DNA from: Isoetes taiwanensis
Taxonomy: Eukaryota > Streptophyta > Lycopodiopsida > Isoetales > Isoetaceae
DNA: 64,000 nt
NCBI GenBank assembly: GCA_021234155.1
Contig: JAJEKV010000031.1
Coordinates: 11,428,375 to 11,492,374 of the forward strand
Direction: 5' to 3'
Notes under the pieces: generated by a model
Told to the model about the DNA's origin: nothing
The model's input: the letters and a program-made list of their open reading frames with translations, nothing else
Database searches by the model: none
Translations under genes and position numbers: made by a program
Shown here: in pieces, positions 11,103 to 23,640 of the stretch
Position numbering within the stretch: the stretch's first letter is position 1
How the letters are laid out: the number at the start of each line of letters is the position of its first letter

Positions 11103-12080
11103 TAAGGTTAGACCTCCGCAGTGGATATCATCAGATTAAGATTCGGGAAGGGGACGAACCTAAAACTGCATTCAGAACTCATCAAGGACATTATGAGTTT
11201 CTGGTTATGCCGTTTGGGCTTACAAATCGCCCCTTAGCGTTTATCGACTAATGAATCAAGTGTTTTACGAGCATTTGGACAAGTTTGTCGAAGTCTTTTT
11301 AGATGATATTCTCGTCTATTATAAACTGTTGAAGAGCATTTTAGCTCATTTGGAACCACGTTCTTCAAACTTTGGGGAACACAAACTCTATGCAACAATT
11401 TCCAAATGTGATTTCTTTAAGCCCGCAGAAGTGGCATATCAGGGGATATTCACGTCTAGTGATGGTGTCTCCCCAGATCCCGCCAAGGTACAAGTGGTAC
11501 AGCAATGGCTCCCACCAAAAAACGTTTCGGAGTTACGAAGTTTTCTAGGGTTAGCCATGTACTACCGCAAATTCGTACCTAAATTTTCTAAAGTTGTTGC
11601 TCCTCTCACTGATTTTGTGTGGGGGAGAGAGCAGCAAGAGGCGTTTCGGCGCATTAAGGACTTCTTTGGTGGCGGTCACGTGCTAAAAAGTGCGGTTTGA
11701 ATCGGGCATTTGAGATCTATCTTACGCGCTTGTAATGGCGGAGGCGACATTAATCTGGCGAGGGTCACGTAGTGGCTTATGAAAGTCAGAAACTAAGTCC
11801 TGCGGAAAGGAACTATGCAACTTATGAGCAAGAGTTGCTAGCCATTGTGCATGCGTTAAAGATGTGGGGGCACTACTTGCGTAGTGGGACGAGCCAAGAG
11901 CCGCTCAAGTTTATCGTCTATACCGACCATAAACCATTAAGGTTCTTGCAAAGTCAAGCCAAAATTAGTCCAAGGCAGGCTAGGTGGCTAGACTTCCTCC
12001 ATGAGTTTCATTTTTTCCATTGAGCATCTGTAAAAAATAATCCGGTTCTTAGATGCATTATCAAGGGTTAAAAGCGTATA
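11103..12080 (+). pseudogene. Ty3/gypsy pol relic: RT 3' half and RNase H
   Basis: Begins inside reverse transcriptase at [12 protein letters not shown], continues through [11 protein letters not shown], then EVFLDDILVY (the catalytic x-DD motif, near 11297-11321), the connection segment with RSFLGLAMYYRKFVPKF, and RNase H with VAYESQKLSPAERNYATYEQ, IVYTDHKPLRFLQSQ and RQARWLDFLHEF. The last recognisable residues lie near 12030. Single-base shifts occur near 11247 and 11700. The 5' half of RT, protease and gag are absent upstream and no integrase follows, so it is truncated at both ends. The catalytic motifs that remain look canonical. Confidence 0.9.
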
Positions 12081-12089
12081 AATACCTTA

Positions 12090-12640
12090 ACAACTTTGAC
12101 AAGTGATCTTATACAAAGGATCAAGGATGCATATCACGAGGATCGGCAAGATCCGATGGTCAAGCTTCGAGGGTCTTTGTGTGTTAGTCATGCCTCACAG
12201 TGCAGGGACTATTCATCATCGCGACGGACCAGGTCAAGGCCAAGGATCCACAACCAAAGCGGGGTCCGTCGTCAAAAGGCTTCAAAGAGAAGACCAAGCG
12301 GACCACGGAGACAAAGACCACGCTGGCATCAACAAGGCGGCTTCGGACAAGTGGCGGGCACTTTGTCACCGCCTGCGTCGGCGTCAGTGATTTCGAGCTT
12401 TTCAAGAGGCACCGCCCGGCATTCCTGCAAATCAGGCCTCCTTCAGAGTCGGCACCGAAATCGGTCGGGTGTCTATATTGGGCCAAAGGCCATTGTACTA
12501 TATATATGAGTAGAGCTAGCACATAAGTTTTAGATGAGTTTGAGTCTTGTCTCATTTCGGTTTTCTCTCGGTTCGCGAGAGCTCATGTATCATCATCATT
12601 GATATCAAGGAAGCTTATCATTGTTGTCTCATTGTTCTTT
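12090..12640 (+). other. Possible LTR or untranslated remnant
   Basis: GC-rich DNA without a convincing frame, followed near 12490-12510 by a TATA-like string (actatatatatgag) and then T-rich sequence with ATCATCATTGATATCAAG and runs of TTTTC. This is the texture of a plant LTR (U3, R and U5) between the pol relic before it and the gag relic after it, but I see no paired LTR or TG...CA ends. Confidence 0.25.
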
Positions 12641-12859
12641 TGTTTTCTTTTCCCTTTCCTTTGTTTTCTTGCAAATCCCGTGACATAGTCCCCTTTCTCT
12701 GTTAGATCCACGGGTCCTCCACGGAGGGTGTCTTGCGGAGTTCCCGAACCCGGACCCCAAACACCGTCGCCCGCTGCTGGTCTGCGATTCGATTTTCCTT
12801 TCTTACATGCGCCATGTGCGCTGAAACTTCACGCCCGGAGAACTTCTTTCCCAGGCGGC

Positions 12860-14450
12860 GCGCCAAACTTGGGCGCCATCATCGACGAGGGAAGTTGTTC
12901 GCGACATGTATGGATCTGCTTATGACATTGAGGGAGGCCACATTCGGTCTAGGGAGCTCGATCGGCGCCACCCACCCCTCGTGTCATGTCTCCGTCCCGG
13001 TTCCCCGCCTCAAAGCGTGCAAATATTGCTCCACGACCTCGGTCACCTCTCATCACTATCCGGAGCCCCATCGGGCTCAACCTTCTCGACCTTACTTTCA
13101 TACCCCAAACATGCCTACATTTCATCCCATCCTCAACCTTCTCGAACATGCCCCCGAACATCCTATCATTCTTACGGCCCATGCGCCTCTGCCTTCACAA
13201 CCATCATCTCCTCCCGGGCGGACGGGGATATCCACATGTCTCTTTTGCTCCTCCCCGGGAATTTCCCTTCCCTACATTTTCCACCGCTCTTCCCGTTTAC
13301 AACCTTCAGAGCCTCAAAACCAATGATCAAGCACCTCCGGTACCTCCCCTCGGTCACCCCTTCATCGGGGTCTTTCGGGGCACCATGCCACCTCCAACTC
13401 CACCTCAATATAATCCCTATCCGGTTCTGTCCGACCAAGCACTTTCACCTCTACCTTCCGGACCCTTAAGCTGACTTATCCAACCTTTGGCAACACGAAG
13501 GCAAACCATTAGACCAAAGTGCTCAGGCCCACATGGAAGAATTTGAGGCTCTACGCTGTCCCTAAATGGTCATGCACAACCTCAACTGAAATTCCATATC
13601 TTTTCCACCACAACTGCGTGTTTCTCTCACCAATGGCTTATGTCCAACAAAAGCCACTGAAACAAGATTGGTCGAGAAATGAAAGCGCTTTTCTTTCTCA
13701 CTATGGAACCACAGGATGATGATTAACTTCATCTCAAAACAACTCAATGACCTTCAACAAGAGCCCACGGAGTCCGCCAGGGATTTTGCGGATCGACTTC
13801 ATATCCTGCTTCGACCAAACTCAAAGAGTACGGAGCCAGAGCCGGATCTTGGTGGTTTCTCCAAGGACTTCCTCGAGCTATCCGACTCATGGCCGAATAC
13901 CACTGCCAAGACTTTGGAGCAGGCTATCGACCTTGTCAATCACTCCGGAGTCAATGTTTCCTCCCGTGGCGTGGCTCTTTCAGAGCTCCCTTTCATACCA
14001 CCGGTCCTTGGTTCCACGGGGCTGTCAACCTCAACCGCCAATCCGCGGCCAAGTCGGATCAGTGCCATATCTTGCAAACATCAAGGCCACTTGGCAAATG
14101 AGTGCAATTCCACCAATGGCCCGCCTCATTGTAAACGATGCAACATGTGCAATCATGCCACGGAAGAGTGCACTTCGCACTCATCCTACACCTTTCCGCA
14201 ACAAGCTGGTTTATCAGAAGTGCAAACAACACCCGACCAACAATATGCAATATCAGGCCCCAACCAATGCGGGCTCAACCCAATCAACTCTATCGACAGC
14301 GGGGGCAACAGGGGGACCCAACACATGCCCCCCTTTGTCCTTCTAAAGCTTCGGTGTTATCAGCATCCGCGGTGGGGTCATACCACCACGGCATGTCCTC
14401 AACTTCCAGCGTGGCGTTCCAAGTATTTATCACGATTGTGCGTATAAATA
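12860..14450 (+). pseudogene. Ty3/gypsy-type gag relic with three CCHC zinc knuckles
   Basis: Gag proteins package element RNA. The N-terminal part (about 12900-13470) is very Pro/Ser-rich and open in several frames. A capsid-like segment follows with FISKQLNDLQQEPTESARDF (from about 13722) and AKTLEQAIDLVNHSG. Three nucleic-acid-binding knuckles are then seen: CHI-CKHQGHLANEC near 14062-14105 (one extra base between its first two cysteines), CKRCNMCNHATEEC near 14136-14178 (intact CX2CX4HX4C), and CYQHPRWGHTTTAC near 14353-14397 (second Cys reads His). Stops near 13565 and 13595 and frame changes break it. No protease or pol follows, so this is either a gag-only relic or a deleted element. 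Confidence 0.65.
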
Positions 14451-16490
14451 TTGAACAAATCACTTCGGTATAAATGCATACACACGGGGTATGATAACCT
14501 GGGGGGTTGGCCACAATGGATTTAATTAGCTATGTTAACCAGATTATAAAGGATAATTATCTAAGGACATGTGATTAAGTCAATCCATAGTAGGAAGGCG
14601 CCATTTGGCATGAACGGTGGCTAGCATGAGGATTGCTAAACTAGGCCACCAAAGGAGCGCCATCCTCATATCAGCCCAATATCGACCCGACAAAAGCGCC
14701 GGGAGCGGTGAGCTCAAGAAACGATTCTTTGTTCGTCCCCGGTCGCCAAAGATACCCTCTACACCATTTGCTACCCGATGCGGTACCATGGAAGCACCCT
14801 TGACAACGGGTCCGGCCTAAACTCTCGGTTAGTGGTAGTTAACTTGCAAATTGTAGAATAATACTCTAGTATTCTTCCCGGTTGGTTTTGGGGAGAGATT
14901 AACCCTTCTTGGTAATGGAAATACTTTTCAATTATGAATGACGCCTGCATGGAATGGTCGATGTCTCTATGAGTTAGGTTTAGTAGTTTCACCAAATGTG
15001 GGGGAACATAACCAGAGGCCTCCTCGAAGGGAAGTATAGAATGCCCTAGTAGTCCTTAACACCCCTACTAGTTTTGGCCCGCACAAGAGCCCAACGTCAT
15101 AAACGCTATGGCCCTCGCTTAAGCACCGGATAAGGGACGAAGGGTGAAGTAGGGTGGGGTCTTGCACGCAGCATAAAAGGCTCCTCAGACTCCTAGTGGC
15201 TAGGCCTGATAGCCTACCGCGTGGAGGGCCTGCATGGGTCCGACACTGGTGTAGTGGTGGTGACCCGTGATGGGGCACCATGCACTTTGAGTAGAATTAG
15301 GGTGAGTAAGTGGCACGGATGCGGGGTCGCTGATGCGCACGTATTCTCTAGCTCACCCATGGAACCACCGGTGGATCCCGAAGGGGACGCCTCCCGGCCC
15401 CGCCTCATCCCGGGGACCCGGTGTCATGAACCCGAGTAGACCTCAAGGTGATCCCAGAGTCTCTCTCCGTCTCCCAAGGCTATAGCCGAAGCCATAGCTG
15501 AATCGACCCATCTGCAAAGTGTGCACGGGGAGGGGGCGGATGGAGTGGACAACCCCAAATGATGTTCTATGCCAGATAACGCCATGCCAAAGATTCGTCC
15601 GCTGATCTCTCCGGAGACCCATTGGCCAAGAGCTCCCCACTAGAGTCTGAGCGGGGTAGAACCCGGGCTTTTGGGTGTTTTTTAGTTAGATGCATATTCA
15701 GCGGTTGTTAGTAGTTGGATGGATGCGCCACCCTCTCGTGGGTGGCCACTTATATATGATTTATGTTGTGTGCTAACCCTGTATTCATGCTCAAGAACGA
15801 AGGCCCATCGAGGGCGTAATGAATGACCCTGTCCGTCACCCTTCACCGAAAGTCTATGTAGACGCCCGGTTAGATGGAGGGCCCTGCCTCGCGGGCGCGA
15901 TGGTCGCCATGGGAGGGGAAAGTCCCCGTGATGTATACGGTCGGGGTCGTATATATTCGGGGCGTCCAGTGGTTAATTGAGCCGATTTCGTTGCTTTCGA
16001 AATCATAGCACCGGGCCAAACACTAACCCTCGTAGCACGGTAGTTAGGAGGAGGCTAAGTTAATGTGTTGTTAGTCCTCTTTGATGTTTGGTTCTGTTAG
16101 GTTAAATTAGAAATTGTAGCTTCAAGAAGGATAGGGCTAATTTGGAGGGCCCAAGAATTGGAAGAATTGTAAATGTCGCTGAGTAGCTCAAAATGACGAG
16201 AAGGTGCGTCCATTGGTCGGGCATACCAAATTGCCCTAGGACGGTCGCCTGTGCTAAAATGGTCAAGGGCAGGGGCCCAAAACCCACTCGGGCCGCTTTT
16301 GTCAGTCTTGCGCATTGCCGGGTGCAGAAGAGCCGAAAAATGCAGTCGGCGCCCGACCGGTCGACGGGGAGTCAACGCCCGCCAAATCAACTCCGGGCGC
16401 CGCTGTTTCTGACCACCCCTAGTCGGTGGGTGGAGCACGTATAATGCGTACCGGCGCTCGACCATATGCCTCGCAGATTTTGCCATATAA
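14451..16490. other. GC-rich non-coding block
   Basis: About 2 kb of GC-rich sequence whose open frames are short, overlapping and without motifs. It could be the LTR or untranslated region of the adjoining gag relic, but no second copy lies in the window. From 16490 to 16570 it gives way to a strongly A/T-rich tract of about 80 bp. Confidence 0.4.
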
Positions 16491-16599
16491 TCATTTTATA
16501 ATAATAAAAATTTAAAAAGTTAATAGGAAAAATTTAAAAATTTTTAAAAAAAATTTATCCGCTTAAAAATTTCTTCTTGTTATTTGTTTTGCCTTGCCT

Positions 16600-17540
16600 C
16601 AGCACCTTCACCGCCAGAGCCATTGCCCGCCATCGCGAACCGACGCGACGCTGTTTCATCAGCCAGTGTTTTGGGGGAACCCTAGCGCTCCTTGCCGCTT
16701 TTCCCGCCAACCTCCACCGCTGACTTCATAGACCTTAGTGCTACCACTATGGCCAATACCAAGAGCACCATCGAATCCAAAGACCCTAAGCATAGTGCAG
16801 ATCTATGCCTTTGATTGCCCTAAGACATGGCTAACAATGCCTTCATCGACATCCTTCGATGAGTTGGTAGAACTGCTTTGAGAATAACGATAGATTCCCT
16901 ATCCTATCTATCACTTCTGAGCCATTCCCGATCCGGTCGGAACCTTCGCCGCCTTTCTACACCCATTGTCGAAAGCAACCCGACATGGTTATGATGTCGA
17001 TTAAGTTCTATCCTCCGGTTAAGAGGGCCATACCGAGGAGGAGGATATCAGGATAGAAGTTGATCGCATTAGGGGCCTCGCCAGAAGATGACCATCTGGT
17101 AGAGCGAGCAGATACAGCTACCGTATGTGGAGTACCCAGATTTAGGGATCGCTTTACGCCATAGATGGCAGGGAAATTGAGGTTCCCCAGCATCTAATGG
17201 GATGAAGGCTCGTGAGCTTCATGTGGGAAGCCCCAATCCCTCGACATCACCGATTACCCGACAACGATCCGCATTGATATGAACCAAATAATTCAACCGG
17301 TACCATATCAACTTCTTCGGAAGCCGCCAATCAATTCGCCGATTCAAGAAGATCCGAGGAGAGCCCGAGTACCGGAAGAATGAGAGGCTCGCAAGGGAGA
17401 AGAAGGCTCAGAAGACCGTATTTAACCCACGGGGGATCGGGATTCGAAGCGGTCGGGCCCAACCCACACGGAGCATGTGACCGCTAAGCACCGAGGAAGG
17501 GTTTAGGCCCCTGAAGACCGGCAAATAATACAAGGATAAG
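16600..17540 (+). other. Unassigned, weakly coding-like region
   Basis: GC-balanced sequence with interrupted frames on the + strand, including MANTKSTIESKDPKHSADL near 16749 and a basic stretch KNERLAREKKAQKT near 17380-17415. I cannot assign a product. It may be upstream exons of the histone-like relic or an independent relic. Confidence 0.25.
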
Positions 17541-17654
17541 TTACGAACCGCTTGCTTTTTGGTAAGAATGCGAGCTCCAATCGAAGGCAGAAACGGGTGG
17601 ATGTCCCGACCCAATGTTGGGGCCAAGACCGCGTACTCGCACCAAGAGGGGTCT

Positions 17655-17966
17655 CCAACCCTCCTCCCCAGAGGAAGCCCCACCGATATAAACCCGGGTA
17701 TCGTGGCCTTACGGGAGATCCGTAGTTTCCGAAGTCAACTCAACTTGATATCTGAAGCTCCCTTCCAGAGGTTGGTCCGAGATTGCAATGGAGTTCAAGA
17801 CCGACCCGCTTCCAGACTTTTGCTATTTTGGCACTCCAAGAGGTCATGAGGCCTATTTGGTGGCACTTTTTGGTGACGCCACCTTACAACTAATCCACGC
17901 GAAGAGGGAAAATCCATAATGCCTAAGGATTTAGCCCTCACTGCAGGGATTCGGGGAGCATCCTTA
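17655..17966 (+). pseudogene. Histone H3-like relic
   Basis: Histone H3 is a core nucleosome subunit. Across three frames the pieces follow H3 order: RKPHRYKPG near 17672-17698, PGIVALREIR just after, PFQRLVR near 17759-17780, EIA and EFKTD near 17781-17805, RFQT and LALQEV near 17808-17848, EAYLVALFGDATLQLIHAKR near 17848-17909, IMPKDLALTAGIRG near 17917-17958, and a possible stop tag at 17964-17966. Against canonical H3, VGLFEDTNLCAIHAKR has become VALFGDATLQLIHAKR, and ARRIRG has become TAGIRG. At least four small shifts break the frame. A basic tail region may extend back to about 17559. No intron is evident, so it may be a retrocopy or an intronless H3-class gene; a divergent variant such as a centromeric H3 is possible but not shown. 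Confidence 0.65.
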
Positions 17967-18160
17967 GCCTATTATGCTTGGATCCGCATTGTAAATATTT
18001 TCTTGTATTTAATAGAAAAAAACTTTTTATCTTGTATTTTTTTTATCTATTTCTTATAATTTAATATAAAAGAATGCCGACATCAAATAAAATAAAAGAA
18101 CTTTTAAAAAAAGGGGTTTCACCTGTTACGCTTGTTCTTCGTCCTCCCTCCCCTTTTTAG
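17967..18160. other. AT-rich spacer
   Basis: Very A/T-rich after the histone-like relic, with runs of TTTTTTATCTATTT and ATAAAATAAAAGAAC. It could hold a 3' untranslated region; nothing specific is seen. Confidence 0.4.
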
Positions 18161-18162
18161 CC

Positions 18163-19499
18163 ATGGCAGCCACACCTTTATCGCCTCGGTACCATGATCG
18201 GAGAGAGCAATGGATCCGCAAGTCCCTTTCGACCTACCATGCCTTGCTATGCCACTTAGATCTCCTTGCTAACATGCAGAGGCACCCGACATGCCGATTT
18301 TTGATTTCTACAGGAGGAGATGCTCCTCTCTGTATCCCTTTGGGGATCCTCCCCAACCAGTATCCGAGCGGAGGTAGTCCCAGAGATTTGGGGAGATACC
18401 ATGCATAAGATGTCCCCGGCGGGAAGCTCCGGTGGGGCAAGCACTGCCCGGAAAAGATCGGGCGGCAATACCTTTGAAGTTGCCTTCGGCCTAGCCATCC
18501 TCATGGACCAATACGCCGAGGGATGAAACCTTGCCTGTAGAGAAAGGCAAATTGCCGAGTCTTCCGAGAGGGGAAGAATAAACACATAGGCATGGGCTTA
18601 ATTTCGCCGCTGGAAGCAATTAGCTTGGCGGAAGAGTCACCACCACTGCGAGCAAGTTATAGGTTTGTCGTATGGATGCCCTTCCGCCATTTACCACCAA
18701 GGGCAAGAATATCTTCTCGGATGATATTATCCGGACTTATCACATGGTGGCCGGATTTAGACGCAGTTTAAAGACCATGTGCTTTACGAGCCATGGAGTA
18801 TTGCATGGATGACTTCATCGACTTCAATTCTATTGAAGCTTCCTCGAGGTGCAGCAGCTGCTCCAGCCTGCCAAGAGACCATAGAGCCGGCCGACACTCT
18901 ACTACGCCTTCGGACTTCAGGATGCAGAGCCAACCTTCAAAATCTCACCGATGCCTTTTCACGGGCCATGGGACCTCACGCCCCAAACATTAATATGGTT
19001 GAGGTTCCCTCGGTTCGATGACGAGGGAGAGGATTTATATCATAACCCCGCCATGAAGGAGGAGCAACAAGAACTTAAGGAAGAGGAGGTTTCCATGGAT
19101 TTGGATAAGGAGGTGGCTACATCGAGACCCCGCAGGGAAGGTGCATCGCAACCACCTTACCCGCTTTTTTTGTCGTACCCTTTCGACAAGGGCAAGTCCT
19201 TTTATAGCCCCGATTTAGGGCCGAGGCTGAAGCTTCGGTGGGGGCCCTCCGTGTTCTCTACACCGGGCGGGCCACAAGAAGCTTCCCCATCATACGCTTA
19301 TTCTATGTACCTCGGTGACGACGAGATCTTGCCCCCGACGGCCTTGGGTCGATATTGCACTGATGAGCATGAAGCTTCTCACCAAGCAGCCCCATTGGCC
19401 ATTGCCTATCCACCGAGGTTGCATCTCGTAAGGGCTGCCACAAGAGACCCCGGGGTGACTTTGTCAAGGATTAATCAAATCACTTCCACCACCTCCTAG
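18163..19499 (+). CDS. Unrecognised open frames, possibly one retroelement-derived protein
   Basis: An ATG at 18163 opens an 81-codon frame (MAATPLSPRYHDRREQW). After interruptions, FTTKGKNIFSDDIIRTYHMV appears near 18680-18745, and a 182-codon frame runs to a stop at 19497-19499 with an acidic stretch (EEQQELKEEEVSMDLDKEV near 19060-19115) and Pro/Ser-rich sequence. Composition is more protein-like than the flanks. No family recognised; position just upstream of a gypsy relic makes a gag-like or transduced origin possible. Confidence 0.3.
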
Positions 19500-20900
19500 C
19501 CCTACCTGGGATGAAGAGGGAGGACCTAGCTCTTAAATTAATTGTACCACGATTTGACATTGATGTTTGTGGAGTTTTGGGTTGGCTAGCCACTTTATAA
19601 TATGATATATCTTTTCTTTCCATCGCATTGTAATTACTATCTTATGAATACAATTGGAAAATTATTCCTTCTATCATGTGTTTTGCTTAGTTATTCGAGT
19701 TGGTCTATAACAAAAATTATCCACCCCCTATATTCATTTCAATTGTCTTGCGTAAGAAACCCCTCTATGAGGAGGATTACGCATATGATAAGGGAGGGAT
19801 GACCCCCCGCCGTGAGCAGACTATGGCCGTGAGGTATGGCTGGCATATCCCTAATGGGATGAAGGCTATGAGATGGAACCCCCGCCACCGTGAGAACCCT
19901 ATGATGCTGACAAAGGGTTGAGATAGTTACATCCTTAGGGACAGAGGTTTTTGAGGACCCGGTTGACCCCTGTAATGCACTGGACTATTGGAGTATGAGC
20001 AGCACTCAGGCTTTTCGAGGATCAAATGACCACCTCGTGGGTAACTCTTTCTATGCTTTGCAAAGGCTTTTCAATCTTCTTATTGTTAGCCCAACATGGG
20101 AATACCAACTGGATTGTCCAAGCTCGCACGCTTACAAGCTCGTTAGGGTTGTGATTGAGAGTGTCCGCTTTACTGATCCCACTTCCCTTTGCTAACCCCT
20201 AGGCTTGGTTCCACAAGTTATGTGTTTTGTTGTTGTTACGTTGTGTGCCGAGAACTTTTAAAACTTCCACCGTGATAATACCTCCTTCCAGGTTTTACCC
20301 ATGTACCAATCAACTTGTTGTTGTACTCAACTTGAATGAAAATGAAACATCGGGCCGCTTGTACTTTTTCTGTCACCGCCGCTAATTGTTATCTAAATAA
20401 AATTGTATGTTATTGTAATGCCCGCTTATGCTTCCATGAATGCTCGATATAGATCGGCGTGTCCGAACGCCAGCCGGCGCATTAACCTCCAACGCCAAGA
20501 GGGTCAATTCTAACGTGAACCGATGTTAATGAAAAGGCGCCAGCTAATTGCAGTGCCTACGTAGCATTGCACGCCAACCCACCGCAACAAACCCAGAAGA
20601 TGGACCGAAGTTACCTTCGCTACCACCGAAGTCCACCGCACAAATAACCATCTCCCCGAGCTAGTCCCGCACTCGCATCTAAGGAGGCCTCTATGCTAAG
20701 CATCCACCGGTTCCTCTAAAGATAAGTGCCACTTTCTTCAATGATCAACCACTTCCGTGATCTTCCGTCCATCGATATCACGGGTGACCATGCAAAGCCG
20801 AGACAAAGAGTACCGTGAAGACGGTTGATACAGCTATAACTAGTATATGGAAGAATAGGAAATTGGCCCAGCCGATGGAAAACCGCAGGCTGCTTAAAAT
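19500..20900. other. Unassigned stretch between open frames and gypsy relic
   Basis: AT-rich at first, then mixed. A few short + strand frames (near 19700-19920 and 19995-20195) show no motif. TTGTTGTTGTTACGTTGTG near 20230 and the sequence after it look like untranslated DNA. Confidence 0.35.
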
Positions 20901-20929
20901 GCCAATCCTGGTTGGATGAGATGAAGGAG

Positions 20930-23415
20930 TTTGGGGAAGTCTTATGAAATGACAGAGAAGGATACAGAAAGGTTGCCACCACCAACCTTACAGAGTCAGC
21001 CTGTATTTGGTGGAAGGGCTATGCCAGGGCCAAGCATTTGGACAGGGAGCAGATGCAACTCAGAAAGTTTGCCAGTTTCAAGTCGATTATGTGCCCCCCG
21101 CGGCGCACAAAATGCCAACAGATCCGTGACTTTCTACAGGTTGGAGCAGAAGAGTATGTCCGTGAAGGCTTACAATGGATGAGTTTATGCTACGGAGGTT
21201 GTATGTACCGGTATGCGAGAAAAAGGGCGCGGAAGGCTATATTGAGGGATTGGCACCATCAATCAAACGGATGGTTAAGGCCATAGACCCAAAAATCAGC
21301 TTTGCAGGGCGTAGGCTAAAGCATTGAGTCTCGAGGGAGGACACGCTTAAAGAACCGTCAGATCCACGCCCCGCTACTTTACCGCAGCCACGGCCGTCCA
21401 CACCTTTACAAACCCCGCTTCTCCAAGTCCGGGGCCCTCTCAAGAGAACTCTTATGGCCGCCAGGAAAGAAGGTTACCTTTAGTGCTACTCGATAAGGTA
21501 ATAATGCTTGGGTAGAAGGAAGTTCTAACCTCTTACGCCTTCCTAAAGAGGCCCGTGGAACAGCCCACCAGGAAGGCATGCTACAGTGTATGAGGCCGAC
21601 ACTTCATGCAAGATTGTCCTTATGTCAATGTGGACGCCTACCGGCCATGGTCAATCTCGATTGGGATGACCTCTACAACACAACCCGGCCGAGGAGGAGG
21701 CCCCGATTTCATTCACCTGCAAGCCCTCATATCCTTTGGTACTATAGAAACCCTGAATGCTGAAAATCAGCCTGCTGTTATTTCTACCATAGGCCGATAG
21801 ACAAGAAGCCTTTTTGTAATTTTATGGATACAGTGAAGTACACATAATTTTGCTTCTCCTAGATGGCCCATGTCTTTACTGCCAGGAAACATTGAGGTCC
21901 CGGCCCGGTGACTCCGCCAATCTAGCTGATAAGGTCGCATACCCATGTATCGCCGATCAACTTCTAACATGCAACTCCCAAAACCGCTGTTTTAGGTGCC
22001 GAATTGATGGATATTGGCAAATATGACCTCATTGTTGGTATGGAATTCTCGCATCCAAAAGCAAACATAGATACCCAGAAGAGAGAAGTTACCTTCAATG
22101 CAAAGCCTAATGGAGCTCAAGCGAACTCTTAAAGGTGAACCTTCAACCCTATCCCCGCAGTTTATGTCCATCGCGCAGTTACATAAAGCTATACACAAGG
22201 AAAAGCTCCTTTGTATCGCTATGCTTTGCTTCCATCGAATGATGCTAAGCAAAAACAGTAATCGACGCCCTCCCGTAGGGATTGCTAATCTTCCCGCTAA
22301 TTTGGTGATCTTTTCCCGATGAGATCTTAAGCTTCCTCCTTTTAGAGGGGTGGAATGTGAAATAGCTTTAGAACCAGTGTACCAAGCCTACCCGGCAAGG
22401 CTCTGCATCGCATACTCCTCCGCAATTGGCGTAACTTAAGAAGCAACTTCAAGAGTTATTAAACCTAGGTTTCATCCGACCTAGTGTATCGCCTTTTGGT
22501 GCCCCTATTCTCTCTTTAAGAAAAAGGACTCGCTCACTCGAGGATGTGTATTGATTACCTAAGACCCAACAAGCATACCATCAAGAATCGCTATGCTTTG
22601 CCTCGGCGGATGACCTAATGGATCGGCTTTACAAGGGGGCTAAGTATTTCAAAGATTGATCTTCGCTCAGGATACCATCGATAAGGATCAAGGAGGAGGA
22701 CATCCATAAATCCGCCAGACTAGGTATGGGCATTATGAATTTACGCTATGCCTTTTTGGATTAACTAATGCCCCAAAGAACGCTTATCGCGACTAATGAA
22801 TGATGTTTTCCTCGACAATATTTGATGATTTTGTTGTTATCTTCTTCGACACATTCTCGCCTACGTAAGACCCTTGAAGAACATGAGAAACATCTTAAAT
22901 TGGCCCTACAAAAGCTGAGAGACGCTATCAACTCTATGCTAAGTTCTCTAAGTGCAAGTTCGCCCTCCAAGGCGAGGGAATTGCTGGCACCTCGCGAAAT
23001 AGAGCCCGTAAGGGAATGGCCTATTCCAGGGAGTGTTTCGTCCTGAGTTTCTTGGGATTGAAGGGCTACTATCAAAATTTGTAAAGGATTTCACAAGATT
23101 GCAGCCTCTTACAAATCTCACAAAGCGGGGATAGCTGTGAAGGATTGGATGGACCACCTGGAAGACGAAAGTTCAGCAGAGTTTCCAAAGAGCCTTAAGG
23201 ATGCCCTAACATCAGCACAGTTCTCACATTACCGGATCCCGAATGATAAGCTAGTGGCAACAGATGCAGAAATTGCCAACGGGGGGTCCTAATCCAGGGG
23301 GGAGGGTAATTGCCTCCACGATTCAAAGAAGATGAATGAGGGAGCGCCGAAGGGTGATATCCTACCCATGATCAGGAATTGTTAGCCATTGTCGTGCTTT
23401 CTCATGGATATGGCT
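20930..23415 (+). pseudogene. Ty3/gypsy gag-protease-RT-RNase H relic
   Basis: Pieces in canonical order: a capsid-like segment (about 20935-21290); a broken CCHC knuckle CYSV.GRHFMQDCPY near 21578-21630; the C-terminal part of a retropepsin with KYDLIVGMEFSHPKANID near 22017-22075; RT from about 22325 with [36 protein letters not shown] and KIDLRSGYHRI near 22650-22685; the x-DD region near 22845-22862 (VIFFD then one base lost); the connection with FLGLKGYYQ and TNLTKRG; and RNase H with LVATDA near 23255, SKKMNE near 23325 and HDQELLAIV near 23370-23396. Many frameshifts. Homology ends near 23410 inside RNase H; no integrase follows. Confidence 0.85.
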
Positions 23416-23640
23416 TTACACTACCTTCTTGGTCACACTCACCCCTAGTTTTTGGTCCACTGTGGAAAACATCAGCTTTGGTAGGTCTACATGTCATGTT
23501 TTCAAAGAATCCTACATGTGGATTTGTGGAGGTATGGTTTTGTTCAATAATGATGTTCTTTTTCAAAGGGACTAAAACATCCACCGTTTGTTTTGTAGTT
23601 TCCTCTGTTTTGACACGCCATTTTATAATACAATCCAATC

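Noticed and set aside
12103-12555. Several overlapping frames of 95 to 137 codons on both strands after the pol relic
   Set aside because: They overlap each other in a GC-rich stretch, share no motif with integrase or gag, and look like stop-poor non-coding DNA.
14451-16490. Ribosomal RNA or organelle DNA suggested by the GC-rich, structured look
   Set aside because: No recognisable conserved rRNA string or organelle gene was found.
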